From Moellerella wisconsensis ATCC 35017 (GTDB lineage Bacteria > Pseudomonadota > Gammaproteobacteria > Enterobacterales > Enterobacteriaceae): a DNA stretch of 64,000 nucleotides. Of this stretch, positions 10,929 through 20,177 are shown piece after piece. The notes under the pieces were generated by a model, which was not told where the DNA came from, made no database searches, and saw nothing but the letters and a program-made list of their open reading frames with translations. Each line of letters opens with the position of its first letter. The stretch's first letter is position 1. The translations under genes were made by a program, and so were the position numbers. The DNA is taken from assembly GCF_001294465.1 (NCBI RefSeq), contig NZ_LGAA01000002.1, positions 124,001 through 188,000 on the forward strand, read 5' to 3'.

Positions 10929-11234
10929 ATGTCAACGAATAATTCATCTGAAGAGTTACGCACAGAACTAAAATCACTGGCAGATTCATTAGAAGCCATC
11001 CTAAACGATAGCGGAAATAAATCTAAAGAAGAAATTGAAGGGCTAAAAAGTAAAGCTCAGCAAGCTCTAGCTTCTTCTCGCAATAAACTCAGTTATGCCG
11101 GAGAGAAAATCACTGCCCAAACCAAAGAAGCGGCTGGTCGAGCAGATAATTATGTTCGTGAAAATCCATGGACAGGCATTGGTATCGGCGCAGCTGTCGG
11201 TGTCGTTCTGGGTGTGCTTCTGGCTAAACGTTAA
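10929..11234 (+). CDS. yqjD: Membrane-anchored ribosome-binding protein YqjD (DUF883)
   Basis: In E. coli YqjD binds ribosomes at the inner membrane in stationary phase and is one of three paralogues (ElaB, YgaM). The 101 residues consist of an acidic, lysine-rich amphipathic helix (residues about 5-75) and a C-terminal membrane anchor with the family signature RENPWTGIGIGAAVGVVLG. The ribosome site AAAGGAG stands well placed at 10913-10919. It is the first gene of a tight yqjD-yqjE-yqjK operon; yqjE begins 3 bases after its stop. Confidence 0.95.
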   Translation: MSTNNSSEELRTELKSLADSLEAILNDSGNKSKEEIEGLKSKAQQALASSRNKLSYAGEKITAQTKEAAGRADNYVRENPWTGIGIGAAVGVVLGVLLAKR

Positions 11235-11236
11235 TT

Positions 11237-11650
11237 ATGGAACAACATGAACGCCCACAGGGCCCTGCAAAAGGGGTCCTGGACACATTACAAAGAATGG
11301 TAACTATCGCCGTTAATATGGTGGAAACCCGTATCCAACTGGTTGCCGTTGAGTTAGAAGAAGAAAAAGCAACGCTTATCCAGCTAATTCTTATGGCAGG
11401 GATTACGTTGTTATTCACGGCTTTTGGATTAATGTGTTTATTGGGCCTCATTTTTTGGTCTGTTGATCCCGTTTATCGTTATCAAGCGCTTGCTATTACT
11501 ACGGGTATATTAATACTTTTAGCTATTATTGGGGCTATTTGGACGTTAAAAAAATCACGCCAATCTACTTTGTTAGGTGCGACGAGAGAGCAATTAAAAC
11601 GCGATCATCAAGCATTAACCGGAGATACTCAGCAATCTGATGGCGAATAA
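11237..11650 (+). CDS. yqjE: Inner-membrane protein YqjE (phage-holin-like family)
   Basis: A 137-residue protein with two central hydrophobic segments (LILMAGITLLFTAFGLMCLL and a second around residues 85-105). They are flanked by a charged N-terminal helix carrying VETRIQLVAVELEEEK, the hallmark of this family, and a basic tail. Function unknown; it is co-transcribed with yqjD in E. coli, which suggests a membrane role in stationary phase. Its 3' end overlaps the start of yqjK by 11 bases, implying translational coupling. Confidence 0.93.
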   Translation: MEQHERPQGPAKGVLDTLQRMVTIAVNMVETRIQLVAVELEEEKATLIQLILMAGITLLFTAFGLMCLLGLIFWSVDPVYRYQALAITTGILILLAIIGAIWTLKKSRQSTLLGATREQLKRDHQALTGDTQQSDGE

Positions 11651-11936
11651 ACAGAAAATATTGGCTGAAAAGAAACAGCAACTGTTGCAACAAATAGAGC
11701 AACAGCGCACTTCTCTGTCTGATACCACACAGCATTGGCTGAAAATAACTGAGCCTTATGATCGTACGTGGCAAACACTGATTTCATTCCGTCCTATCTT
11801 GATTGCTGGCGCTAGCTTATTATCTCTTTACTCACTACGCCGCCCTAAAAAATTATTATCATGGGGCAAGCGTGCGTTGGGGGCATGGGGGATAGTCCGT
11901 ACAGTACGTAATAGCATGAGTACTCACCGTTCATAA
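11640..11936 (+). CDS. yqjK: YqjK-family protein
   Basis: A 98-residue protein with an N-terminal charged coiled-coil-like part (KQKILAEKKQQLLQQIEQQ), one hydrophobic segment near residues 50-65 (ILIAGASLLSLYSL) and a basic C-terminus (RRPKKLLSWGKRALG). Homologous in form and position to E. coli YqjK, whose function is unknown. Last gene of the yqjDEK operon; a terminator follows. Confidence 0.9.
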   Translation: MANKQKILAEKKQQLLQQIEQQRTSLSDTTQHWLKITEPYDRTWQTLISFRPILIAGASLLSLYSLRRPKKLLSWGKRALGAWGIVRTVRNSMSTHRS

Positions 11937-11960
11937 TCTCAATATTATTCTAATATATTT

Positions 11961-11992
11961 AAACCAGAAATTGTCTATTTTCTGGTTTTTTC
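11961..11992 (+). terminator. Intrinsic terminator of yqjDEK
   Basis: AAACCAGAAA (11961-11970) pairs with TTTCTGGTTT (11979-11988) and is followed by T residues. Confidence 0.88.
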
Positions 11993-12285
11993 ATTTCTAG
12001 CCTAAGCTATCTGCCTCAACCTACTTATAATAAAGTCTATTTTTCTAAATGTTACTTTCTAAATACTATTTCTAAGCCTTAATCTTTAGCTATTTATATT
12101 TAAATATTGGGCATTCAAATTTTTTGTATAACTTAGTTAACAAGCTTAGCTATCTACTAAGAAGCATTCTTATTACTATAACTCCATCAAATTTAGTGAA
12201 CCTATCGAGCACCAATTAAATAAATCATGGTGAATAAAGAACAGGTTTAAGACCCAATTAAATCAGATAGTTTTTGGAGAATGGA
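11993..12285. other. Gap between yqjK and yqjF
   Basis: Strongly AT-rich with no frame or repeat that can be recognised. It should contain the yqjF promoter. Confidence 0.5.
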
Positions 12286-12681
12286 ATGAAAAATTTAGAC
12301 AATAGCCTTATATTAATTGCGCGTATTTTAATGTCGATTTTATTTATTGTTGCAGGCTACGGAAAATTAGGCGATGCCTATGCCGGTACGCAAGCCTATA
12401 TGAGCTCAATGGGTGTACCTGGATTTTTATTACCGTTAACTATTTTGCTTGAACTCGGGGGCGGTATCGCTATATTACTGGGCTTTTTCACCCGTACAAT
12501 CGCTATCTTTATTGCCGGATTTACTTTATTAACCGCGCTGTTATTCCATACGGATTTCTCAGTAGCGCCAAATTCATTAATGTTCATGAAAAATATGACC
12601 ATTGCCGGTGGTTTTCTACTCTTAGCTGTCATGGGTCCAGGTAAATTTAGTTTTGATTATTTATTAACTAAAAAAAGATAA
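12286..12681 (+). CDS. yqjF: DoxX-family inner-membrane protein YqjF
   Basis: A 131-residue DoxX/DoxD-like protein with four hydrophobic helices (ILMSILFIVAGYGKLG, GFLLPLTILLELGGGIAILLG, a third around IFIAGFTLLTALLFH, and a C-terminal TIAGGFLLLAVMGPG). E. coli YqjF is poorly characterised and is known from studies of dinitrotoluene degradation products. The frame is open to a TTG at 12274, but ATG 12286 has GGAG six bases before it and fits the E. coli start. Convergent with yhaJ. Confidence 0.93.
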   Translation: MKNLDNSLILIARILMSILFIVAGYGKLGDAYAGTQAYMSSMGVPGFLLPLTILLELGGGIAILLGFFTRTIAIFIAGFTLLTALLFHTDFSVAPNSLMFMKNMTIAGGFLLLAVMGPGKFSFDYLLTKKR

Positions 12682-12742
12682 CACACTTTATTCACTAAAC
12701 CTTATTACCTTTATTATCTCCATTTTTAACCATCCAACGGTT

Positions 12743-12783
12743 ACACCTCATCGGGAATACATTCTTGATGAGGTGTTTTTTTC
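12743..12783 (+). terminator. Intrinsic terminator after yqjF
   Basis: ACACCTCATC (12743-12752) pairs perfectly with GATGAGGTGT (12767-12776), followed by seven T. It abuts the stop codon of the convergent yhaJ. Confidence 0.9.
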
Positions 12784-13680
12784 TTATTTTTGTGCCAATA
12801 ATTTGGGAATTTCTCGTAAACACCAAGATTTAGCTTCCCCCATGCTGTCACGACGCCACGCCATAATAATTTGTGTTTCATGGCTATATTCAGCACTAAT
12901 TACCCGCAAACGCCCTTCTCGAATATCCTGCTCAACCATTGGATAAGGCATGGTTGCAACGCCTAAACCAGCTAGTAAGGCTCGACGTTTATCTTCTATC
13001 GTACTCACCGTCAATCGTCGCTGTTTATCTAATAGCTGCACGGTCAATACCGGACGTTCACGTGCGGTATCTGCCACAGCGATACCTCGATATTTAACCC
13101 GTGTTACCTCAGAAAGAGGCTCTGGCTCTTGATGTATAGGATGATCTGGGCTGGCGACATACACATGATTAATCGAATATAAAACTTTTGAATTAATCTC
13201 AGATGATGAACGAAAATGCAAATCAGGAGCAATCACAATATCTGCTCGACCAGCTTCTAAACGCTCCCATGCTCCGGCGAGTACTTCAGTCATTAAGGCT
13301 AACTGCGTATTTGATTTTTTTGCCAATTTATCTACTAGTGGAAATAATGATGAAGCAGGAATTAACGTTTCACATACAATCGTCAACTGAGTTTCCCAGC
13401 CCTTTGCTAGCGCTTCAGCATCTGCGGTTAATTTCTCTGCGGCTTCGAGTAACGTACGCCCACGCTCTAATAACATGCGCCCAACATTGGTAAATTTCGT
13501 ACGATGCCCCGAACGATCAAACAACACTACATCCAACTCTTCTTCTAATTTTTGCATAGTGTAGCTTAACGCAGAGGGAACTCGGCCTAGTTCATCAGCG
13601 GCAGCAGCAAAGCTACCACGACGATCTATTGCATCCATCACTCGTAATGCTTCCAACGTCAATGCCCGATCTTTATTCAT
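12784..13680 (-). CDS. yhaJ: LysR-family regulator YhaJ
   Basis: A 298-residue LysR regulator. The N-terminal winged helix-turn-helix (RRGSFAAAADELGRVPSALSY) precedes a two-lobed effector domain (residues about 90-295). In E. coli YhaJ responds to aromatic compounds such as dinitrotoluene derivatives, activates yqjF, and affects virulence genes in pathogenic strains. The neighbourhood of yqjF, yhaJ and yhaK fits that circuit. It is divergent from yhaK over about 108 bases, where an autoregulatory site would be expected. Confidence 0.93.
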   Translation of the reverse strand: MNKDRALTLEALRVMDAIDRRGSFAAAADELGRVPSALSYTMQKLEEELDVVLFDRSGHRTKFTNVGRMLLERGRTLLEAAEKLTADAEALAKGWETQLTIVCETLIPASSLFPLVDKLAKKSNTQLALMTEVLAGAWERLEAGRADIVIAPDLHFRSSSEINSKVLYSINHVYVASPDHPIHQEPEPLSEVTRVKYRGIAVADTARERPVLTVQLLDKQRRLTVSTIEDKRRALLAGLGVATMPYPMVEQDIREGRLRVISAEYSHETQIIMAWRRDSMGEAKSWCLREIPKLLAQK

Positions 13681-13788
13681 TCAATATCTCTTTCAGTAAA
13701 TTTGAATATCGTGACCAGATTAACTGGCTAACAATTAAACGTCCAGCTAATTATTATGAAAGGATATTTCTTTAAAGGAACTCTGGCC

Positions 13789-14487
13789 ATGATGAAAATT
13801 AGACAAGCTAATCAATGCGGTTCTGCTGACTACGGGTGGCTTAAGGCTCGTTATTCATTTTCTTTTGGTCATTATTTTGACCCCGAATTTTTTGGTTTTA
13901 AAGCGCTTCGGGTGCTAAATCAAGAAGTACTGGCTCCCGGGCACTCTTTTCAAGCCAAAACCTATCCTAATGTCGATATTGTGAATATTATTTTGCAAGG
14001 CAGTGCAGAATATTACGATAGCTTAGGCCATAAGATGTATGCTGAACAAGGCGAATATTTGCGCTTTTCACCTCAACCAGGGATCCATTATAGTGAACAT
14101 AATTGTGGGACTAATCAATTAACTCGCTTACAACTATGGATAAATGCTTGCCCGCAAAAAGATTACCATCCTCCCCAAAAAATTACGTTCGATAAGCAAA
14201 AATTGTCATTAATTGCCTCACCGCAAGGTGAACAGGGAAGTTTAATTATTCGGCAGAATATTTGGATTCACCATATTCATTTAGCTGCGGGGGAACAACT
14301 TGCGTTATCTCTCAACGGAAAGCATGGTTATTTGCAGTCAATTCAAGGACCAATTAACTTAACTTCAACATCAGCGCTTAGCCAACAGCTCCATTGTGGG
14401 GATGGCGTATTTTTACATCATGAGCCCTATTTATCTCTTACTGCAAAGGCTGACTTTCAAGGTTTACTTATTGATTTAGCAGAATAA
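13789..14487 (+). CDS. yhaK: Pirin-like bicupin YhaK
   Basis: A 232-residue two-cupin protein of the pirin family, in E. coli described as a cytosolic redox-sensitive protein. It shows the conserved opening CGSADYGWLKARYSFSFG, HYFDPEFFGFKALRVLN, and the first cupin with YPNVDIVNIILQGSAEYYDS. The frame extends to an ATG at 13756, but ATG 13789 has AAAGGAA 9 bases upstream and places Cys10 as in E. coli. Target of the divergent regulator YhaJ in E. coli. Confidence 0.93.
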   Translation: MMKIRQANQCGSADYGWLKARYSFSFGHYFDPEFFGFKALRVLNQEVLAPGHSFQAKTYPNVDIVNIILQGSAEYYDSLGHKMYAEQGEYLRFSPQPGIHYSEHNCGTNQLTRLQLWINACPQKDYHPPQKITFDKQKLSLIASPQGEQGSLIIRQNIWIHHIHLAAGEQLALSLNGKHGYLQSIQGPINLTSTSALSQQLHCGDGVFLHHEPYLSLTAKADFQGLLIDLAE

Positions 14488-14492
14488 TGGCT

Positions 14493-14527
14493 AAAAAAAG
14501 CCCCAAGCTAGAGAACTAGCTCGGGGC
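14493..14527 (-). terminator. Intrinsic terminator of rnpB
   Basis: On the minus strand GCCCCGAGCTAG pairs with CTAGCTTGGGGC (one mismatch) around a 4-base loop, followed by seven T. It lies directly downstream of the RNase P RNA 3' end. Confidence 0.9.
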
Positions 14528-14534
14528 CTAATTT

Positions 14535-14908
<374 letters not shown>

Positions 14909-14974
14909 GCAGATTATAGGAAGTTTGTCCGCAGTTGTATAGGTGTTTTCAATATAACAACTAAAAAAGACTCA

Positions 14975-15847
14975 TTATTCAGTCTGTTGTTGTTCCAACA
15001 TTAATTTATACAACGCATTTTTCTTCAGGCCATAAATCTCAGCAGCAATTGCGGCAGCTTTTTTTAATGGCAGTTCTTTTTGTAATAATGCCAATGTACG
15101 TAAGACCTCAGGAGTAATCGCCTCGTCTTCTGTAGGTTTCTTATAGCCTTCAACAATCAATACCATCTCACCTCGATGGCGATTTTCATCTTCTTTAACC
15201 CAACGGAGTAAATCCCCTACAGGCCGACCTTCTATCGATTCCCAGGTTTTAGTCAATTCGCGAGCTAATACGACATGACGATTTTCTCCCCACACCTCAA
15301 CCATATCTTGTAAACTGTCTAATAGGCGATGAGTGGATTCATAAAAAATGAGCGTTCTTGTCTCTTGTTCTAATGCGCGTAATACATCTTTTCTGCCTTT
15401 GCTTTTGGCAGGTAAAAAGCCTTCATAGCAGAATCTATCCGAAGGTAGCCCAGCCGCAGACAAGGCCGTAATTGCTGCGCATGGACCTGGTAACGGGATC
15501 ACCGTTATGCCAGCTTCACGACATCGAGTAACTAGATGATAACCCGGATCATTAATTAGAGGTGTACCTGCATCTGAAACTAATGCGATACTGTCTCCTT
15601 GCTGGAGTTTGCTAATTAATTGATCAGCTTTCTGTTGTTCATTATGATCATGCAAAGCGAACATGCGCGCATTAATTGCAAAATGCTGTAATAATATGCC
15701 TGAGTGCCGAGTGTCTTCTGCCGCAATCAGGTCAACATTTTTAAGTACATCCAACGCACGTTGCGTGATATCTCTCAAATTACCAATGGGAGTAGGCACA
15801 ATATACAGTGTGGATGCCATAACCACTGCTTGATTAGGTTGATTCAT
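14975..15847 (-). CDS. rsmI: 16S rRNA 2'-O-ribose C1402 methyltransferase RsmI
   Basis: Uses S-adenosylmethionine to methylate the 2'-hydroxyl of C1402 in the 16S rRNA decoding centre. The 290 residues match family length. Motifs include [14 protein letters not shown] near the start, [46 protein letters not shown] and FYESTHRL of the tetrapyrrole-methylase fold, and a C-terminal helical domain ([21 protein letters not shown]). It is divergent from lpoA across 60 bases, the usual enterobacterial arrangement. Confidence 0.97.
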   Translation of the reverse strand: MNQPNQAVVMASTLYIVPTPIGNLRDITQRALDVLKNVDLIAAEDTRHSGILLQHFAINARMFALHDHNEQQKADQLISKLQQGDSIALVSDAGTPLINDPGYHLVTRCREAGITVIPLPGPCAAITALSAAGLPSDRFCYEGFLPAKSKGRKDVLRALEQETRTLIFYESTHRLLDSLQDMVEVWGENRHVVLARELTKTWESIEGRPVGDLLRWVKEDENRHRGEMVLIVEGYKKPTEDEAITPEVLRTLALLQKELPLKKAAAIAAEIYGLKKNALYKLMLEQQQTE

Positions 15848-15907
15848 TGTTTCATCCGAATAGCCAGTTTAAAATTAAGCAACTGAAAATACATCACTGG
15901 ATACAGT

Positions 15908-17662
15908 ATGCGTCCTTCAATTTTATTGCGTTTCAAACAAGGGTTAATCTACTCTGCCATGGTATCAACACTGATACTGGCAGGTTGTCAATTGTCTGGG
16001 CAACAAGGCTCAGCGCCTATTACCTCCGCCACTTCTGGGCAAGGCGATAATGCGATTAGCCATTACCAATCTATTATTGATAAATCGAATAATAAGCCAT
16101 CAATCGATGTTTTACGTGCTTATATTGCCCAAGAACCTCTATTATCAGACTCAGTTGCCCGTCAAAAAAATATTGATGGATTATGGCAGATGCTGACCCA
16201 GATGTCCCCTGAACAGATCCAAGGTGTGGGGGCCGATGAGAATATTTTGCAAGGTTGGGTGGATTTACTCGATATTTATCAAAATAATCGAGAGAGTGCT
16301 GATAGCCTGAAAGCAGGCTACGATGACTGGAAAATGCGTTATCCGTTAAATCCTGCCGCTAAAATACCACCGACACAATTACAGCAAGCAATCCTTTCCC
16401 CGGTAGGGTCAACGCCACGAATAGCATTATTACTTCCATTAAGTGGCCAAGGTAAAGTATTTGCAGAAGCGATTATGCAAGGTTTTCTAGATGCACAAAA
16501 GGGCTTGCCTAGTGCTCCAGCGAATAACGTAGCTACGTTACCCACGACCCCACCGGCTGAAAACGCTAGTGATCAAGATGATATTTTAGACCAAATTTAT
16601 GCCGAAGTTACTGCACCAGAGGATACCCATCCCTCAGCAGCCACGGCAACAACTAATTTACAGATTGATCCTGTTCCACAAAATAGCCAAAGTGTTAAAG
16701 TCTACGATACCACTAGCCAACCGATTGAGCAGTTATTACAACAAGCGCAAGCAGATGGCTATAATTTAGTCGTTGGACCATTATTGAAAAGTAATGTACA
16801 GAAAATTGCTCAAATAGGGTCACCTATTAGTGTGTTGGCATTAAATGAATTGGATACTGACCAATTACAACCGCGTCCAAATTTATGCTATTTTTCTTTA
16901 TCGCCAGAAGATGAAGCCCGTAATGCGGCACAACACATTGCCGAGCAAGGTAAATCCGCCCCACTGATATTGGTGCCTGATAATGCATTTGGAGAGCGTG
17001 TAGCTAAAGCATTTGCTGATGAATGGCAAACTAAAAATGGCTCAACCGTACTCAAGCAATCCTTTGGCTCCGTAGCTTCATTAAAAGAATCTATTAACCA
17101 AGGTATTGGTATTCGCATGACGGGTACACCGGTGGTTACTACTAATACACCAGTAACGCAGCCACTCAATACTGAGGGATATCCTGCGCTTGAGACTGAA
17201 TCGCCAAGCAATCTGGCATCAGACACAATTGATGCCGTATATATTGTAGCGACTCGTGATGAACTCGTGTTGATTAAGCCGATGATAGAGATGGCAATCA
17301 GTACCCGTAGTCGTCCTAATTTATATGCCAGCTCTCGCAGTAATCAAGCCGGTAGCGGTGCAGATTTCCGCTTTGAAATGGAAGGGGTCGAATTCAGTGA
17401 AATTCCATTACTCGCTGGTGCAAATGCTAACTTGATGAAACAGGCACAACAAAAATTAGCCCAGGATTATTCGTTACTTCGTTTGTATGCAATGGGCGTT
17501 GATGCTTGGTCATTAGCTAATAATTTCAATAAATTACAAAATAATCCTCAATTTAAAATCAAGGGTGCGTCTGGGGAATTAGACGTAACTGACAACTGTA
17601 TTATTTATCGTGAACTGCCGTGGTTAGAGTTCAGTAAAGGGCAAATAAAAGCGGTAAATTAA
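15908..17662 (+). CDS. lpoA: Outer-membrane lipoprotein LpoA, PBP1A activator, with shortened TPR domain
   Basis: LpoA reaches from the outer membrane through the periplasm to stimulate the peptidoglycan synthase PBP1A. Lipobox LAGC gives Cys27 as the lipidated residue. The C-terminal domain begins at about residue 171 (RIALLLPLSGQGKVFAEAI) and continues to the end with a low-complexity loop near residues 200-250, conserved SPEDEARNAAQHI, FRFEMEGVEFSEIPLLAG and MGVDAWSLANNF. Only about 35 residues separate Cys27 from the motif PSIDVLRAYIAQEPLL, against about 120 in recalled E. coli LpoA. The protein is 584 residues rather than 678 and lacks roughly 90 residues of the N-terminal TPR superhelix. 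No frameshift accompanies this. Confidence 0.93.
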   Translation: MRPSILLRFKQGLIYSAMVSTLILAGCQLSGQQGSAPITSATSGQGDNAISHYQSIIDKSNNKPSIDVLRAYIAQEPLLSDSVARQKNIDGLWQMLTQMSPEQIQGVGADENILQGWVDLLDIYQNNRESADSLKAGYDDWKMRYPLNPAAKIPPTQLQQAILSPVGSTPRIALLLPLSGQGKVFAEAIMQGFLDAQKGLPSAPANNVATLPTTPPAENASDQDDILDQIYAEVTAPEDTHPSAATATTNLQIDPVPQNSQSVKVYDTTSQPIEQLLQQAQADGYNLVVGPLLKSNVQKIAQIGSPISVLALNELDTDQLQPRPNLCYFSLSPEDEARNAAQHIAEQGKSAPLILVPDNAFGERVAKAFADEWQTKNGSTVLKQSFGSVASLKESINQGIGIRMTGTPVVTTNTPVTQPLNTEGYPALETESPSNLASDTIDAVYIVATRDELVLIKPMIEMAISTRSRPNLYASSRSNQAGSGADFRFEMEGVEFSEIPLLAGANANLMKQAQQKLAQDYSLLRLYAMGVDAWSLANNFNKLQNNPQFKIKGASGELDVTDNCIIYRELPWLEFSKGQIKAVN

Positions 17663-17694
17663 TCATCAGGTTAAAATTCTGACAAGGATGTCAT

Positions 17695-18075
17695 ATGCAA
17701 CCGCTAAAAGCAGTAAATTGGCTCGTCGGCCAGTATTATGAACGCCAAGCCCAATATTTTTTGCAACGACAAGGCATGAGCTTCGTGCAACGAAATATTA
17801 GTAACCGTGGTGGTGAAATTGATTTGCTAATGCGAGATAAACACTATTGGGTATTTGTTGAAGTACGTTTTCGTCGCAATCTCCGGTATGGTGGTGCATT
17901 AGTTTCCGTGACCCAAAAAAAACGGAAAAAAATTTTAACTGCTGCAAAATTATGGCTCGCCCAAAGAAATGAGAGTTTTGATACTGCTCTCTGCCGTTTT
18001 GATATTTGTGCTATAACAGGGCAACAATTCGAATGGGTACCGAACGCATTCAATGATGATGAATTCACACACTAA
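17695..18075 (+). CDS. yraN: YraN family putative endonuclease (UPF0102)
   Basis: A 126-residue protein with the restriction-endonuclease-like core of UPF0102: GQYYERQAQYFLQRQG, NRGGEIDLLMRD and WVFVEVRFRR (Asp and Glu-x-Arg of a PD-(D/E)xK-type site), then VTQKKRKKILTAAKLWL. Function in E. coli is unestablished, though a role with the Holliday-junction or transformation machinery has been suggested for homologues. It lies in the conserved lpoA-yraN-diaA-dolP series, with a short gap to each neighbour. Confidence 0.92.
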   Translation: MQPLKAVNWLVGQYYERQAQYFLQRQGMSFVQRNISNRGGEIDLLMRDKHYWVFVEVRFRRNLRYGGALVSVTQKKRKKILTAAKLWLAQRNESFDTALCRFDICAITGQQFEWVPNAFNDDEFTH

Positions 18076-18096
18076 TCTGACAGGAAAAAATTCAAC

Positions 18097-18687
18097 GTGC
18101 TGGATAGAATTAAAGTCTGTTTTACAGAAAGCATTCAAACACAGATAGCTGCCGCTGAAGCATTACCAGATGCCATTTCTCGAGCGGCAATAATGCTGGT
18201 TCACTCCTTACTGAATGGCAATAAAATTTTATGTTGTGGTAACGGGGCTTCTGCAGCAACCGCGCAGCGTTTTGCTACCAGTATGGTGCATCGTTTTGAA
18301 ACAGAGCGCCCGAGCTTACCAGCTCTAGCGCTTACAACAGACAATGTCATGATCACCGCGATTGCAGGCAGTAAGCAACCTGAAGAGATCTATGCCAAAC
18401 AAGTCAGAGCTCTCGGTCAAGCGGGTGATGTTCTATTAGCGATTTCTACCCATGGCGATAGCCACGAGATAATTAAAGCCGTTGAAGCGGCAGTTACCCG
18501 TGACATGACTATCGTCGCCTTAACTGGCTATGACGGTGGCGAATTAGCGGGTTTATTAGGACCTCAAGACGTTGAAATTCGGATTCCTTCACAGCGCAGT
18601 GTTAGGATCCAAGAAGTGCATCTTCTCACAGTTAATTGTCTGTGTGATTTAATCGATAATACCCTTTTCCCTCATCAGGATGACTAA
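18097..18687 (+). CDS. diaA: DnaA initiator-associating protein DiaA
   Basis: A tetrameric SIS-fold protein that binds DnaA and promotes its assembly at oriC, ensuring timely initiation. The 196 residues are the E. coli length, with near-identical ends ([33 protein letters not shown]). The SIS domain shows [17 protein letters not shown] and [20 protein letters not shown]. The start is GTG at 18097 with AGGAA upstream; this also matches the E. coli N-terminus. Confidence 0.96.
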   Translation: MLDRIKVCFTESIQTQIAAAEALPDAISRAAIMLVHSLLNGNKILCCGNGASAATAQRFATSMVHRFETERPSLPALALTTDNVMITAIAGSKQPEEIYAKQVRALGQAGDVLLAISTHGDSHEIIKAVEAAVTRDMTIVALTGYDGGELAGLLGPQDVEIRIPSQRSVRIQEVHLLTVNCLCDLIDNTLFPHQDD

Positions 18688-18698
18688 GGAGAGCTACA

Positions 18699-19274
18699 GT
18701 GCGATTATTCCCATTATTAGCCGTTATATGCGGTGGATTAATGCTACAAGGATGTATAGGTGCAGCCGTCATAGGGTCTGCTGCTGTCGCGACTAAAAGT
18801 GCGACAGACCCCCGGACGGTCGGCCAACAAGTTGACGACGGTACATTAGAAGCCCGTGTTAGTGCGGCATTAAATCAAGATAAAAATATCACCGGTAAAG
18901 CGCGAATTATTACCACTGCCTATCAAGGTAATGTGTTACTAACCGGACAAAGCCCTGATTTGTCTTGGGCTGATCGAGCCAAACAGCTAGCGGCAGACGT
19001 CGAAGGAACCAATGTGGTATATAACGAAGTTCGCCAAGGTGAACCGGTTGATTTAGGTACCGCATCCAAAGACACGTGGATCACGACCAAAGTAAAATCC
19101 AAAATACTGGCAAGCGATACGGTAAAATCATCCAGCGTTAAAGTTATCACTGAAAATGGCGAAGTCTTTTTGTTGGGCGTATTAACCAAACAAGAAGGTG
19201 ATGCCGCGGCTAAAATCGCCAGCGAAACTGATGGCGTACGTAAAGTGACAACCGCCTTTACCTATCTTAATTAA
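18699..19274 (+). CDS. dolP: Outer-membrane lipoprotein DolP (division and OM stress-associated)
   Basis: DolP localises to the cell division site, binds anionic phospholipid and supports BAM activity and envelope integrity. The 191 residues begin with a signal peptide and lipobox LQGC (Cys20). Two BON domains follow, roughly residues 47-115 (DGTLEARVSAAL, AYQGNVLLTGQS) and 125-191 (DTWITTKVKSKIL, ENGEVFLLGVLT). The start is GTG with AAGGAG 7-12 bases upstream. It is 11 bases downstream of diaA. In E. coli it belongs to the sigma-E regulon; no such promoter can be proven here. Confidence 0.95.
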   Translation: MRLFPLLAVICGGLMLQGCIGAAVIGSAAVATKSATDPRTVGQQVDDGTLEARVSAALNQDKNITGKARIITTAYQGNVLLTGQSPDLSWADRAKQLAADVEGTNVVYNEVRQGEPVDLGTASKDTWITTKVKSKILASDTVKSSSVKVITENGEVFLLGVLTKQEGDAAAKIASETDGVRKVTTAFTYLN

Positions 19275-19416
19275 GAAAACTGACATAGTTAATAAAACTA
19301 ATGATATCGTCTAACTAGTCGAATAAATTTAGGTAATATATTAACAGCGTCAGACTCGCTTCAATTTATGATCATCAGCCACCGTAAGATTACGGTTGAT
19401 TGGTAACCAAAATATC

Positions 19417-19447
19417 AGCCACAGAATCTGTTCTGTGGCTTTTTTTA
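19417..19447 (+). terminator. Intrinsic terminator of the lpoA-dolP gene group
   Basis: AGCCACAGAA (19417-19426) pairs perfectly with TTCTGTGGCT (19431-19440), followed by a T run that reaches the convergent mtgA stop. Confidence 0.9.
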
Positions 19448-19450
19448 GCA

Positions 19451-20167
19451 TTATGGATAAATTCTATGTTTTTTCAGAAAATTCTTACTGCCTAAAAGCT
19501 GCATCTGATGAACTATCCATGCTTGCCTTTTTAACACATAATTAGATGGGTTTTTAGCACTTAGCTTAATAGGATTAGGTAAAACTGCAGCTAATAAAGC
19601 ACATTCACTCATAGTTAATTGATTCGCATGCTTTTTGAAGTAAAATAAAGCGGCCTCTTCTACTCCAAATATACCCTCACCAAACTCTGCTATATTGAGA
19701 TAAATAGTAAGAATTCTTTTTTTTGACCACATAACCTCCATTACTGGTGTCATTAGTGTCTCAATGCCTTTTCTTATCCAGCTTCTACCATTCCATAACC
19801 ATAGATTTTTTACTGTTTGCTGTGAAAGCGTAGATGCACCATGAAGCGATGATTTATTATTCAAATTATGTTGATAAGCACGTTGTATGGCCTCAATATC
19901 AAATCCCCAGTGATTAGGAAAATTTTGATCTTCAGCCGCAATTACAGCCAGATACATATAAGGGGAAATTTGATCTGCATCTACCCAGCGTGATTTAGAT
20001 ACATAAGAAAAATTAAAGTTTATTGCGGCGCTAATTTGCTTTTCTAACATTACACCAGAGTATGGCACTGGAAAATACTTAAACACGATCACCGAGGCTC
20101 CCCAAAGAAGAAGTAAAGAGATCGTAATTTTCTTTAACCAGTGCCCTAAAAATGAAACAAATATCAT
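19451..20167 (-). CDS. mtgA: Monofunctional peptidoglycan glycosyltransferase MtgA
   Basis: Polymerises lipid II into glycan strands at the periplasmic face (GT51 family). The 238 residues contain one N-terminal membrane anchor (residues about 8-28) and the catalytic domain: [14 protein letters not shown] with the catalytic Glu, [48 protein letters not shown] with the second Glu, and [10 protein letters not shown]. It is followed closely on the same strand by elbB upstream (10-base gap), so elbB-mtgA are probably co-transcribed as in E. coli. Confidence 0.96.
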   Translation of the reverse strand: MIFVSFLGHWLKKITISLLLLWGASVIVFKYFPVPYSGVMLEKQISAAINFNFSYVSKSRWVDADQISPYMYLAVIAAEDQNFPNHWGFDIEAIQRAYQHNLNNKSSLHGASTLSQQTVKNLWLWNGRSWIRKGIETLMTPVMEVMWSKKRILTIYLNIAEFGEGIFGVEEAALFYFKKHANQLTMSECALLAAVLPNPIKLSAKNPSNYVLKRQAWIVHQMQLLGSKNFLKKHRIYP

Positions 20168-20177
20168 TATTTAGCCA

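Noticed and set aside
13203-13493. Plus-strand frame within yhaJ
   Set aside because: Shadow of the LysR gene; the yhaJ frame carries the family motifs.
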